Below, piece by piece: positions 11,638-23,437 of a DNA stretch of 64,000 bases. The notes below the pieces were generated by a model, which ran no database searches, was not told where the DNA came from, and worked only from the letters and a program-made list of their open reading frames with translations. Source of the DNA: Chamaecrista fasciculata (Eukaryota; Streptophyta; Magnoliopsida; Fabales; Fabaceae); contig QANZ01005538.1 in NCBI GenBank assembly GCA_003254925.1, forward strand, positions 1-64,000, in the 5' to 3' direction. The translations under genes were made by a program, and so were the position numbers. Each line of letters begins with the position of its first letter. Positions within the stretch are counted from its first letter, which is position 1.

Positions 11638-12696
11638 TGATTCTACAATTAGATATGAAAAGCTTTAATTAGCAGGAAAAATAAAATTGTATCCACCATT
11701 TTATAAAACCCAGTGAAATTTATTATTAGTGGCTAAGATCCATATTTCACCAAAGTTTACTGTCGTTGAGGGCGATCATGCACTCTTTGGCTATTTAGGT
11801 AGGTAACTCCTTACCAATCACATCCCCATGTGACTCTTAGATCCTTATGGGACTGTATCATCACATGATACTTATTATGGCATGTTTATCCCATCTAATC
11901 CCTTGAGGTCCAAAACCGTTTTGATAACCCCATTAATTCACACGGTAAAACATGTGAATGACTAGGTTCAAAACAACGAGGCCGAGGCCCAATCCTAAAC
12001 CATCAAGGCTCAACTAAATACGTGTCGCAGAGGGCGATCACCGCATTTAAATAACCAGGATTTCAACAGGCGTCGTGTTGAAACTCACATTCACCTGTGT
12101 CTCCTCAAGGTCAAGGTAGATACGTGTCACTGAGGGCGATCACCGCTCCACGATGAACAAGATTTTGACAGGGCGTTTTAGCGATGGCATTAAATACTTA
12201 AGATTTTCTAAAAGGGTTTGACTTTTAAATTTAAAACTCCTTTTAAATTTAAACGAGTCATGCCACATGTTTATTACCCCATGTATCTCATACATATAAA
12301 CACGTGCCGGATTTTTGTATCGTATACAAAATCCCACGCTCGTATCATATACGTGGTTGTAGCGCGATATATATATAAATAGCATGTTAAAATTTCGCAC
12401 CCTAAACATACATCTAGCGCATCACATACAACTAAATGTAAAAGCATACACCGTGTTTAGATATGACCCATCTACCCTAGAATTCTCCCAAGCCAATGAG
12501 AGAACCTTTCTAAAAGGAAAAATAAAATTACACGTGAATAAACCCCAGTTACATTGAGGTATAAACTGAAAGTAAATTTTACACCAGAGTAGAGGGAGAC
12601 GACACGCAGGCCGTATTTACCGAAATAAACCTCCTAGAGCCATATCCAACACCACACAATTCAAATATGAACAATTCATACAATTATGTCAAACAC
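11638..12696 (-). other. Leader of copia C, cut by an assembly gap
   Basis: Homologous to the leaders of B and G, with the GC-rich hairpin motif near 11763, 12021 and 12122. The sequence breaks off at the N run, so the primer site and the start of the LTR are not visible. No coding potential. Confidence 0.7.
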
Positions 12697-13525
12697 NNNN
12701 NNNNNNNNNNNNNNNNNNNNNNNNNNNNNNNNNNNNNNNNNNNNNNNNNNNNNNNNNNNNNNNNNNNNNNNNNNNNNNNNNNNNNNNNNNNNNNNNNNNN
12801 NNNNNNNNNNNNNNNNNNNNNNNNNNNNNNNNNNNNNNNNNNNNNNNNNNNNNNNNNNNNNNNNNNNNNNNNNNNNNNNNNNNNNNNNNNNNNNNNNNNN
12901 NNNNNNNNNNNNNNNNNNNNNNNNNNNNNNNNNNNNNNNNNNNNNNNNNNNNNNNNNNNNNNNNNNNNNNNNNNNNNNNNNNNNNNNNNNNNNNNNNNNN
13001 NNNNNNNNNNNNNNNNNNNNNNNNNNNNNNNNNNNNNNNNNNNNNNNNNNNNNNNNNNNNNNNNNNNNNNNNNNNNNNNNNNNNNNNNNNNNNNNNNNNN
13101 NNNNNNNNNNNNNNNNNNNNNNNNNNNNNNNNNNNNNNNNNNNNNNNNNNNNNNNNNNNNNNNNNNNNNNNNNNNNNNNNNNNNNNNNNNNNNNNNNNNN
13201 NNNNNNNNNNNNNNNNNNNNNNNNNNNNNNNNNNNNNNNNNNNNNNNNNNNNNNNNNNNNNNNNNNNNNNNNNNNNNNNNNNNNNNNNNNNNNNNNNNNN
13301 NNNNNNNNNNNNNNNNNNNNNNNNNNNNNNNNNNNNNNNNNNNNNNNNNNNNNNNNNNNNNNNNNNNNNNNNNNNNNNNNNNNNNNNNNNNNNNNNNNNN
13401 NNNNNNNNNNNNNNNNNNNNNNNNNNNNNNNNNNNNNNNNNNNNNNNNNNNNNNNNNNNNNNNNNNNNNNNNNNNNNNNNNNNNNNNNNNNNNNNNNNNN
13501 NNNNNNNNNNNNNNNNNNNNNNNNN
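12697..13525. other. Assembly gap, 829 N
   Basis: All N. By comparison with copy G the missing DNA should hold the last part of the leader, the primer site and the first ~580 bases of the 5' LTR of C, about 1.06 kb in total. Confidence 0.98.
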
Positions 13526-14999
13526 TAAAATCAAGATATTCTGATAATATAATTATTTTAGGACTTGAATTTACAATTAAAATATTACCTTAATATTTTA
13601 ATTTAAATTCAAACTGCAATCTTGGAGAATCAAATGAGAGATCAAATCTCTCCTTGGGACCCACCAAGCCATGCGCCTATCTCCCTCTTTTTCCTTGGAA
13701 TTTTATAAATAAAAAACTTTCCTTAATTCATGATTCACCAAAGATTCTGAGAGGAGATCTCACCAAATCTGTTTGTATCAAATCTTTTGATATCTCCATC
13801 AAATCTTTTCAATTCAAACTTATTATTTGAATTAATAAAAAATTTTTATTTATCCAAATAATCATAAAGAGGCGCCACCCTCATATAATTATTGGAGAAT
13901 TTTATAATTCAATAATTTCCTAACTTATAGGAATATTATCTGAATTATTTTTCCCTAATATTTTAATTGTAAATAATTAATCCCCATTAATCATTTAACA
14001 ATTATTATATTTAAACTTTTCCCACAAATTTAAATATCTTACAACTGTAGATTAATTAAGACAAGACCTAATGTCCCAGACATTTCCTCTGTGTCTTAAA
14101 TCGTGCCAACTTAGTGACCCACAAATTAACCCTAATTCGTGTCCCTTTTAAATGGTGTCCTGTTCCTGCTCGTGTGTGACCCAGCAGGCCCCACGTGAAG
14201 TTGGCAGCAGGTCATCCCCATGACCTACAAGTCGTGAGCGAACTCTAGCAACCCATCACAACTACCCAAAACACGTGAGTTATCGTTTTTACCAAAACGA
14301 CTTAACCTCAGTACCTCCTTGTCAGAGACCCTATTGTCCTACGATATATTGGTCATGGACTAGGCACAGGAAAGTCATCCATAATCCAAACCACAACTTT
14401 CTCGATTCCCTGAGTAAGTCCCATTTCCAGAGTGGCCACTCTTTTTCCTGGACAGACTCATCGAGGGCGCCAGTTAGATATCTCTCATCTAATGAGGGAC
14501 AAAATCCCATCTTGGCCAATCCACATTCCTCAGCACGACAATCAATCAAACCCGTACTTCGCCCTTATGGCTACCCTGTCACAGGCAACGTTAGACTAAG
14601 CCAAAGTTTGACAACTGCAACGCCAGAATAATGATGACCTCAGGTCTAAGGCATCGCTACAGGCGTACAGGAGAGGCAAGCTGATGACTAAACCCATGCA
14701 GGACTCTCCGGGTCTATCCAGCAACTCGTAACCCCTTACGTAATTGCACGATGACTCTCGTCCCAGCATCTAGTGCATGCATCTCTATGCACCGAGGTCA
14801 TGCTGGTCTTAGTTCATTTTCGCTCCCACGAAAACAATCGACCAGGGACAGATTTAGATTAATTATCTCATAATTAGTCATGGACGCTATCATAGTAAAC
14901 ATGCTAATCACATGATAACCATTAATTTATCTCCATAAATTAATCAAATGTTCATAACATTTCACATAAAATGATTGGCCCTAGGGCACAATCTCCAAG
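13526..14999 (-). repeat. 5' LTR of copia C (distal part)
   Basis: Collinear with the LTRs of G and E, from TAAAATCAAGATATTCTG to GGCCCTAGGGCACAATCTCC. The last bases of the usual CTCCAACA terminus appear lost at the junction. From about 15001 the sequence is pol of copy D, so C sits inside D. Confidence 0.82.
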
Positions 15000-15443
15000 A
15001 GTACATGGATTGCATCTCAGCCTTCATGGCTTTAACCCATTTCTCAGAGTTGGGATTCACGATAGCTTCTTGATAGGTGTTAGGCTCACCACGCTCCATG
15101 AGCAAGACATCCTTGTTCTCAGTCATCAAAAAACTCCATATCTTTGAGGTTGAGAATGTGTTCTATCAGACCTTCGTGGTCCTTGTGCTACTAGAGGAGC
15201 TTCCACAACGTCTTGTGGCTCTTCTCTAGTTTCCGTCTGCGCCTCTCAAGTGTCTTGTGGATCTTGAACCTCTTCAAGATCTATCTTACTCCCACTGTTT
15301 CCTTTGGAAACAAAATCCCTTTCTAAAAAGAATCCACTTCTGACTACAAACACTTTGTTGTCAGATGGGCAGTAGACATAATACCCCCTTGTTTCCTTGG
15401 GGTATCCCACAAATAAACACTTAAGGGATTTGGGAGACAGTTT
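15000..15443 (-). pseudogene. Copia D pol fragment left of element E
   Basis: On the - strand this encodes the stretch between integrase and reverse transcriptase (KSLKCLFVGYPKETRGYY, then NKVFVVRSGFFLERD), matching 37240-37690 of copy G. It is frameshifted. At the left it is cut by the LTR of C, and at the right by element E after AGTTT (15439-15443). The continuation of the same pol is at 25180, beyond E. Confidence 0.85.
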
Positions 15444-16103
15444 TGTTGGGAAATCCCCAGGGAAAACACGCAGCGGAAGCAACTGTAAATAAAAAAAAAA
15501 GCTTGCGCTCCCCAAGAAAATCCCACCCTGAGATCCGCTAGTTGAATTTAAAACCAGATATGAAAAGTGTTATACCTCAAGCTTTCAATCGAATGGTTGA
15601 ACTTGGTGAGTCTAGAAGTCCGTTTCCATGTCCTTCCTCTACCGGTAATCCACACGAACAGTTTCCCGAACACGAGGTGCTAGCCTCCTTGCTTCTTTCT
15701 CCAAAGAAACTCGGGATTGAATCTACAGCTTTTGAACTCAGGAACTCCTTCTCTGAAATCCAGGCTAGGTGGCGCAAACATGAAGAAGAACAACAAAACT
15801 CCTTTTGTTTTCTTCTCTCAAAAACCCTAATGCCCAACTCGACTTTCTCTCTCTAACTCTTTAGGAGAAAAGTCGAATTTCTCTCTCTACAAGGAGGAAG
15901 GCGAGTTTCACTCTCTCTTTCTACAAGGAGGAAGATGAATTGCCAAAAATAGGGTTACACTTGTGTAGTCTCAAAATAGGCGCCTAGCACCTTATATATA
16001 TCTATATATAATTATTTTAGAGCATTATTATAATTCCAAATTATAATAATATATGGCTTCATGACTTGAATTTCAAATTATAATATTACCTTAATATTTA
16101 ATT

Positions 16104-16893
16104 GGCTTAAGTGCACTTTTGGTCCCATAACTATGACAAAGGTTTCATTTTGGTCCCATAACTTTTTTTGTTGCAATTTTGGTCCCATAACTATGACAAA
16201 GGTTTCATTTTAGTCCCGTAACTTCTCAAAAGGTTCCACCGTTAGTCCCTTGGTGAATTCCATCAATATTTAGCCGTTAAGTATAACGTGACATAGTAAC
16301 TAGGATCATGATGTGGCAAAATAAGATGAAGTGGACTGAAATAGGAACTATATGCAACATATTAAAACTTATCTATTCCCAACCACCATATATACAAAGA
16401 GTGGTACTGACAGGGACCAATCTGGTGGGGAAGAAGAGACTTCAAGCAGAAGGCACCGACGAAGTCGATGGGATCCTCAACCAGAGTCGAACGACCAAAG
16501 CGGCGGCGACGGCAAATCGAGAAGCGGAACGAGGAAGAGGAAGTCCCGTTGGGCTGACGAGGAAGAGGAAGTACCACTCTTTGTATATATTGCGGTTGGG
16601 TATAGATAAGTTTTAATATGTTGCATATAGATCCTATTTCAGTCCATTTCATCTTATTTTGCCACATCATGATCCTAGTCACTATGCTTAACGGCTAAAT
16701 ATGGATGAAATTCACCAAGGGACTAACGGTGGAACCTTTTGAGAAGTTATGAGACCAAAATTGCAACAAAAAAAGTTATGGGACCAAAATGAAACCTTTG
16801 TCATAGTTATGGGACCAAAATTGCAACAAAAAAAGTTATGGGACCAAAATGAAACCTTTATCATAGTTATGGGACCAAAAGTGCACTTAAGCC
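16104..16893. mobile_element. Mutator-like element (Pack-MULE) with long TIRs
   Basis: The ends GGCTTAAGTGCAC and GTGCACTTAAGCC are inverted and flanked by a perfect 9-bp duplication, TATTTAATT (16095-16103 and 16894-16902), the size made by Mutator-type transposases. Each TIR is ~300 bp (16104-16407 and 16571-16893). Both contain short internal tandem units (TTTTGGTCCCATAACTATGA), with one extra unit on the right. The ~163-bp centre is GC-rich, unlike its surroundings, and carries a piece of host coding sequence. There is no transposase, so the element is non-autonomous. It lies within the 3' LTR of E; the same site in the 5' LTR falls in a gap. Confidence 0.9.
16408..16570 (+). pseudogene. 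Captured exon fragment of splicing factor SF1 (branchpoint-binding protein)
   Basis: The + strand centre of the MULE encodes ~54 residues in one frame. They include [14 protein letters not shown] and, ~15 residues on, [15 protein letters not shown]. From family knowledge, plant SF1 proteins have such paired basic-Ser-Arg-Trp-Asp/Ala motifs in the N-terminal region before the KH-QUA2 domain. They are U2AF-ligand-type (ULM) sequences that contact the large U2AF subunit. Neither the KH domain nor the rest of SF1 is present. The frame is open through both TIRs (16352-16609), so a chimeric ~85-residue peptide is possible, but expression is not shown. I recognised this by motif and could not run a search. 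Confidence 0.8.
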
Positions 16894-18270
16894 TATTTAA
16901 TTTAAATTCAAATCGTAATCTTAGAGAATCAATTTGGGAGATCAAATCTCCCCAAATCTTCACTAAGCATGGCGCCATGTGCCCTAAAAATTCTTTGGAA
17001 TTTTATAAATCAAAAACCTTCCTAACTCTTAGGAAGTCATGATTCTCCAAAGATCCTGTTTTGAGATCTCACCAAATCTTTTGAATTCAAATCTTTTGAT
17101 ATCTCTATCAAATCTTTTGAATTCAAATTCATGACTTTAAATTAATAAAACATTTTTATTAATAAAAAGACCATAAGAGGCGCCACCCTCTCAACAATAT
17201 TGGGGAATTTTATAATTCAATAATTTCCTAACTTTTAGGAATCTTATCTGAATTATTTTTCCCTAATATTTTAATTGTAAATAATTAATCCCTATTAATC
17301 ATTTAACAATTATTATATTTAAATTTGTCTCACAAATTTAAATACTTCTCAACTGTAGATAAATTAAGACAAGACATAATGTCCCAGACATTTCCTCTGT
17401 GTCTTAAATTAGGCCACCAGAGTGACCCACGAATGACCCTAATTCGTGTCCCTTATAAAGTGTGTTCTAATCCTGCTCGTGTGTGACCCAGCAGGCCCCA
17501 CGTGAAGTTGGCAGTAGGTCATCCCTATGTCCTACAAGTCGTGAGCGGACTCTAGCAAGCCATCGCGACTACCCAAAACACGTGAGTGATCGTTTGTTAC
17601 CAAAACCGATTTTAACGTTCGTACCTCCATGGCACCGACCCTATTGTTCTGCGATATCTTGGTTATGGATCAAGCACAGGAAAGTCATCCATGATCCACA
17701 CCTTTACTTTCTCGATCTCCTTGAGTAAGTCCCATATCCTAGCGTGGCCACGCATTTCCTGGACAGACTCATCGAGGGCGCCAGTAAGATATCTCCCAAC
17801 TTAATGGGGAACAAAATCCCAATTTTGGTCAGTCCACATTCCTCAGCACGGAAATCAACCAAACTCGTACTTAGCCCTTATGGCTACCCTGCTACGGGCA
17901 ACGTTAGACTAAGCCAAAGTCTGACAACTGCAACGCCGGAATAATGATGACCTCAGGTCTAAGGCGTCGTGACAGGCGTACAAGAGAGGCAAGCTGATGA
18001 CTAAACCCATGCAGGACTCTCCGGGTCAGTCCAGCAACTCGTAACCCCTTACGTAATTGCACCATGACTCTCGTTCCAGCATCTAGTGCGTGCATCCCTA
18101 TGCACTGAGGTCATGCTGATCTTAGTTCATTTTCGCTCCCACGAAAACAATCGATCAGGGACAAATTTAGATTAATTATCTCATAATTAATCACGGACTG
18201 TTATCATAGTAAACATGCTAATAATATGATAACCATTAATCAAATTGGCCCTAGGAGACAATCTCCAACA

Positions 18271-19782
18271 GACTTCCACTTGCACTAGGTACAATCATTA
18301 ATCAAATTGTTCCTACACTAGGATCATCCATTAATGTGTCTAATCTCCATCTGACATTACATGACGCTCATGTAAGACCTGTGCAGGGGTCTCGTATGAC
18401 ATTACTGTTCCTAACATTGTCATAAGAGGATCGGCAACATCATCCTCGTCTGCTACCTTATCATATCTTGATATCACCATTTCTAGGTGATCATGTCTGA
18501 GTGTATATATGTGTGTACATATATCACTGTCGGAACATCAGTGGGGATCCAATCCCATTTGGTGTCTTCCTGTCTCCACAGGGCGACCACCAGTCACACC
18601 TCAGACACTAGTTTTACGGTCTGCGTCTCCACGCGATTAACCCTTTGTTGTAGAATCAGCAATCGTGCTCTGCTTGGAAACCCTTTCCAACTCACGATGC
18701 CACCGGTCAGGAGAAACACGTATCCATACTGCGATTTAGATACATCTTGGTAGGTTTTTGAAAACGGGCACCTGTGTAACCCCTTACACATTAATTCCAC
18801 CATAAACCAAGAATTCATCCTTAGTTCTTCCTAAGTACTTAAGGATGCTTATGACAGCGGTCCAATGATACTCAACAGGGTCTCGCTGGAAACGGCTTGT
18901 CAGGCTCAGGGCAAATGACACATCGGGTCGAGTACACAGCATGATGGATCCTATTGCCGAAGCATAAGGGATGCCACTCATGCGCCCTTGCTCAACAAGT
19001 GTCTTGGGACACTGTTTCTTGCTCAGGGTCAATCCTTGATTCATCGACATGAATCCCTCTTGGAGTCTTGCATACTGAACCCCTTCAGTAATTCATCCAA
19101 GCATGTACTCTGACTCAATCCAAGAAGCCTACAAGATCTATCTATAGATCTTAATGCCTAGAATATAGGTAGCTTCTCAGTCCTTCATTGAAAACAATTT
19201 TCACAACCAAGATTCACAATCTCTGAGGTTGGAATATTATTTCCAATGCGCAATATGTCATTGACATATAGCACCAAGAACACAATTGTGCTCACACTAA
19301 CCTTCTTGTAAACACAAGGTTCGTCAGGGTTTTGTAGGAAGCCAAACTCTTTGACGACCTCATCAAAACGATGATTCCAACTCTTGGATGCTTGCTTCAA
19401 TCCATAAATGGATTTCCAAAGCTTGCACACCTCTACTGGTTCCTCAGGACATTCAAACCCCTCTGGTTGTGTCATGTACACATCCTAGGGCAGTCTTCCT
19501 CTAAGGAATGCTGTTTTGACATCCATTTGCCATATCTCATAGTCATACTATGCGACTACGGCAAGCAAGATCCTAATGGAATCGGCTATTGCAACTGGGG
19601 AAAACGTTTCGTCATCCCATGGCGTTGAGTAAACCCTTTTTGCAACCAGCCTCGCCTTGAAGACGCTGATATTGCCATCCATGTCTGTTTTCTCCTTGAA
19701 AACCCACTTGCACCCTACGGGTTTTACCCCTTCGGGTGAAGTGACCAAGGTCCATACCTTGTTGTCATACATGGACTATATC
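18271..19782 (-). pseudogene. Copia E RT and RNase H remnant
   Basis: The - strand holds scattered pieces of the copia reverse transcriptase: KPVGCKWVFKEKTDMDGN near 19700, EVCKLWKSIYGLKQ near 19420, and the catalytic box at 19258-19269, which reads YVND where YVDD is expected. RNase H follows (FKSQSGY-like, SWKGF, near 18600-18800). Frames change at least four times, and the RNase H core has lost part of the TTESEY block. Next to the LTR is the polypurine tract (18271-18283). The product could not be a functional polymerase. Confidence 0.8.
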
Positions 19783-21349
19783 TTTAGCCTTCATGGCTTC
19801 AACCCATTTCTCAGAGTTGGGATCCACGATAGCTTTTGATAGGTGGTTGGCTCACCACGCTCCATGAGCAACACATCCCTGCTCTCAACGACCAAAGATC
19901 CACATCTTTGAAATTGAGAACGTGTTCTATCAGAACTTCGTTGTCGTTGTGTGATTAGAGGAGCTTCCACAACACCTTGTGGTTCTTCTCTAGTTTCCGT
20001 CTGTGCCTCTGAAGTGCTTTGTGAATCTTGAACTCCTTCAAGATTTCCCTTACTCCCACTGTTTCTTTTGGAAACATGATCCTTCTCTAAGAAGATCGAC
20101 TTCTGACTACAAACACTTTGTTGTCAGATGGGCAGTAAACATAGTATCCCCTCGTTTCCTTGGGGTACCCTAAAAGCACCTTTTGGGAGATAGCTTATCG
20201 TTTGCTTAACGTAAACTTCACATCCCCAAAATTTGAGATAAGACACTATGGGACTCTTCCCATCCATATCTGATATGGTGACTTCTCAACTGCCTTAGAC
20301 GGAACACGGTTAAGTGTGAACACGGCAGCTTCTAAAGCATATCCTCAAAAGGATCGCGGAAGATCGGTCTGACTCATCATAGATCGAACCATATCAAATA
20401 GAGTTCGATTCCTCTTCTCAGAAACACCATCCCTATGGGGTCTCAGAAGGGGCAAGTCGTGAGACCATCTCACAGCTTCTAAGATGATCAACAAATTCTT
20501 GACTCAAATACTCGTCTTCTCGATCGGATCGAAAGACCTTGATTTTCTTGTCAAGTCAGTTCTCTACTTCACTTTGAAATCTCTATTTCAAAAGACTCCG
20601 ACTTATGCTTTAATAGGTAGCCCAAGTCAAACCTATTGAAGCGGCTAGTAAGAGTAACCACCTTTAGCTTGGGTACTCATGGGTCCACATACATCACCAT
20701 GTATGATCCCCAATAAGTCATATGCCCTCTCACTGTGGCCAGTGAAAGGTACCTTCGTCGTTTTTCCAAGTAAACAAGATTCGGAAGCATCATATGATTC
20801 AAAATCAAATGAGCTTAGAAGTCCATCTCTATGGAGCTCCTCTAGGCGTTTCTCGTTTATATGGCCTAAACGAAAATGCCAAAGGTATATAGGATTAGAT
20901 TCGCTAATCTCAATCCTGTATCGGTGTTATAGATATTGTTATCGTGTTAACGTTCAAATTTCAAGACGTTATGTTTATCTCGCAAATCACATAAGGAAAT
21001 AAACATCATCTTTATAAATCGAACACCATTCTTTTCAGTTCACACACATGCAAAACCTTCCTTATCAAATGAGAAAGAGAAGCATTGTTTGAACTTTAAA
21101 GAAGGTACATGATAACAATAAGCCCAGAGGGCAAAACAAGATCGCATGTTCCTACAGCAACAGCAGCAACCCTTGCTCTATTGCCCACTCGTAGGTTCAT
21201 CTCGCTTCTGTCCAGCTTTCTACTGTCTCTAAGACCCTTCACATCGAATGTGTAAACCACATGCTGTATCTAATACACAAGCGGTTATAGTAGACAAGTG
21301 AACGTCTATAACGAAGATACCAGAAGTAGAGATCTTATCTCCTTTTATT
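19783..21349 (-). pseudogene. Copia E integrase and protease remnant
   Basis: Homologous to 37260-38890 of copy G, with many stops. The linker after integrase lies near 19850-20180, the integrase core at 20200-20800 and the pre-integrase and protease region at 20850-21320. No frame longer than ~60 residues holds a complete motif. The order is that of a normal copia pol read on the - strand. Confidence 0.75.
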
Positions 21350-21889
21350 CTTTTGATCTTCCCAATACAATTTGCAATTTCTCAAAAGGCAAATTGCATT
21401 CTTTAAAAGCCTTGCTTTCTTGGCAGGTAGTGGGTTAGGCTCAGCCGCTGGATTGGTCTTACCAAACTCGGCGTCTCCTTTCCTCTTTCCTTTGCCCTTC
21501 CCTTTCCCTGATTTTGGAACGTTTCCTTGAGATGTGTGACCATCTCAACAGCCGACAATATTCCCTTGTTCAACTCCTTGAACTATTGTGGCTAGCATCA
21601 GGCAAGCGACGTCCACAGAGTCATTAAAGTGCTTCTCTAAGCAGTTCTTTGAGCTCTTGGAGCGTCCTTGACATGCTCTTCAGGGGAGGGACTTCTAGGA
21701 CATAAAATTTCCTTGGTTGGGTGAGATCAAGTCTCAAATTATAAAACCAGTCGAGGAAGTCAGCAGCTTCCTTCGTTGGGATGAGAACAATTCTCAATTA
21801 CGATGCCAGTTAAGGAATTTTGTCCTAGACAACTTGTCCTTCTCAAGGACAGATCGCAGTGATAGTGATGAACTATTAATTGTTGCCAT
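21350..21889 (-). pseudogene. Copia E gag with two in-frame deletions
   Basis: The ATG is at 21889. Two deletions stand out against copies C, F and G. Near 21510-21525 the helix THLKE-FQ joins directly to NQGKGKGKG, removing ~103 residues of the gag domain. Near 21395 AICLLRNCKLY replaces the zinc knuckle, so eight residues including CQKPGHW are gone. Copy D has exactly the same two joints. E also has a short duplication of the DW-RN region near 21715-21800 and a stop there. Without the knuckle and half the gag domain it could not form a normal particle. Confidence 0.82.
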
Positions 21890-23423
21890 TGATTCTACAA
21901 CTTAAGATATGAAAAGTTTAATTAGCAGGAAATATATATATCGACCATTTTATAAAACCCAGTAAAATTTATTATTGGTGGCTAAGACCCATATTTCACC
22001 AAAGTCTACCGTCGCGGAGGGCGATCATGCATCCTTTGGCTATTTAGGTAGGTAACTCCTTACCAATCACATCTCTATGTGACTCTTAGATCTTTATGGG
22101 ACTGTATCATCATATGATACGGCATGTTTATCCCATCTAATGACTTGAGGCCCAAAACCGTTTTGATAGCCCCATTAAGTCACACAATAAAACTCATGAA
22201 TGGCAAGGCCCAAACGACGAGGTCGAAGCCCAGCCCCATATCATCAACGGCGTCACTTAAACACGTGTCGCGGAGGGCGATCACCGCATTTAATGACCCA
22301 AGATTTCAATGGGCGTCGAACTGAAAACCCCCATTCACCCGTGTCTCCTCGAGGTCAAGGCAGATACGTGTCGCTGAGGGCGATCACCGCTCCACGATGA
22401 ACAAGATTTCAACAGGGTGTTTTATTGATGGCATTAAAACTTAAGATTTTCTAAAAGGGTTTGATTTTTGAAAAAGTTTCGTTTTATAGTTTAATTTTAA
22501 AACTCCTTTTAAAATTAAACGAGTCATGCCACATGTTTATTCCCTAAGTGTATCACATACACATAAACATGTGCACAGATCTTGCATCGTATGCAAAATC
22601 CCATGCTCATATCGCATACGAAATTATTGTGCCAAAGCGGGGTAAATAGCATGTTAAAATCGCGTCCTAAACATACATATTGCGCTTTGTATCACATACA
22701 AACTAAATGTAAAAACAGACATATATCGTGTTTAGATATGGCCCACCTATCCTAATAATTCTCCCAAGCCAATGAGAGAATTTTTCTAAAAAGAAAACGT
22801 AAAATTACAAGAGAGTAAACCTCAGTTACATTGAGGTATAAACTGAAAAGTAAAATTACATCGGATAGAGGGAGACGACACGCAGGCCGTATACACCAAA
22901 AACCTAGAGCCATATCCAACACCACACAATTACATATATGAACAATTCATACAATTATGTCAAACACGATATATATGCAACACATACCAAAAACGATTTT
23001 TGTAGGTGTTTAAATTAGGATGTGCAACTTTAACATGCCCTTTTCTTGAATTTAGGACCAATATCAATAATTATAAAATTCAGGAATCATATTCCAAAAT
23101 TTTAATTATTGACCCAAAAATTTTAAAATTCATAATTTTATTAAATTTTCAGTCACCCACATAATATTATGAATAAAACACTTTTAACCATAATTATATG
23201 GGAATTTCGACTTTGGCCTAAATTTGCAAGAAAAATTTCCAAATCAATCATATTGATTTCTTTATGTATCACATACATAAATTTGCACCTTTTCTTGTAG
23301 ATTCAATTTTAAGAAAAATATTCGGTGGATTTTTGTAAAACCAAAACGTGATTGAAATAGGTAAAACACGCCAAGCATACATCACATGTACAGAAAATAT
23401 GATTTTAAATCCAGGACTAGCGT
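21890..23423 (-). other. Leader of copia E
   Basis: Homologous to the other leaders. The GC-rich hairpin motif occurs near 22011, 22264 and 22366. No coding potential. Confidence 0.7.
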
Positions 23424-23436
23424 GGCTTTGATACCA
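23424..23436 (-). other. Primer binding site of copia E (mutated)
   Basis: The - strand reads TGGTATCAAAGCC, one base different from the TGGTATCAGAGCC of the other copies. It lies one base from the LTR. Confidence 0.85.
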
Positions 23437-23437
23437 C

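Larger units (their letters stand above)
15444..18270 (-). repeat. 3' LTR of copia E with a nested MULE
   Basis: Starts TGTTGGGAAATCC and ends CAATCTCCAACA, followed by the polypurine tract (GACTTCCACTTGC on +). Without the 790-bp insertion and its 9-bp duplication it is ~2.03 kb. Confidence 0.9.

Noticed and set aside
12667..13593. Long frames spanning N runs (also 23900-24668)
   Set aside because: They consist almost wholly of unknown residues over assembly gaps.
16104..16893. Short tandem units (GGTCCCATAACTATGACAAA) as a satellite
   Set aside because: They are confined to the TIRs of one MULE with a clear 9-bp TSD.
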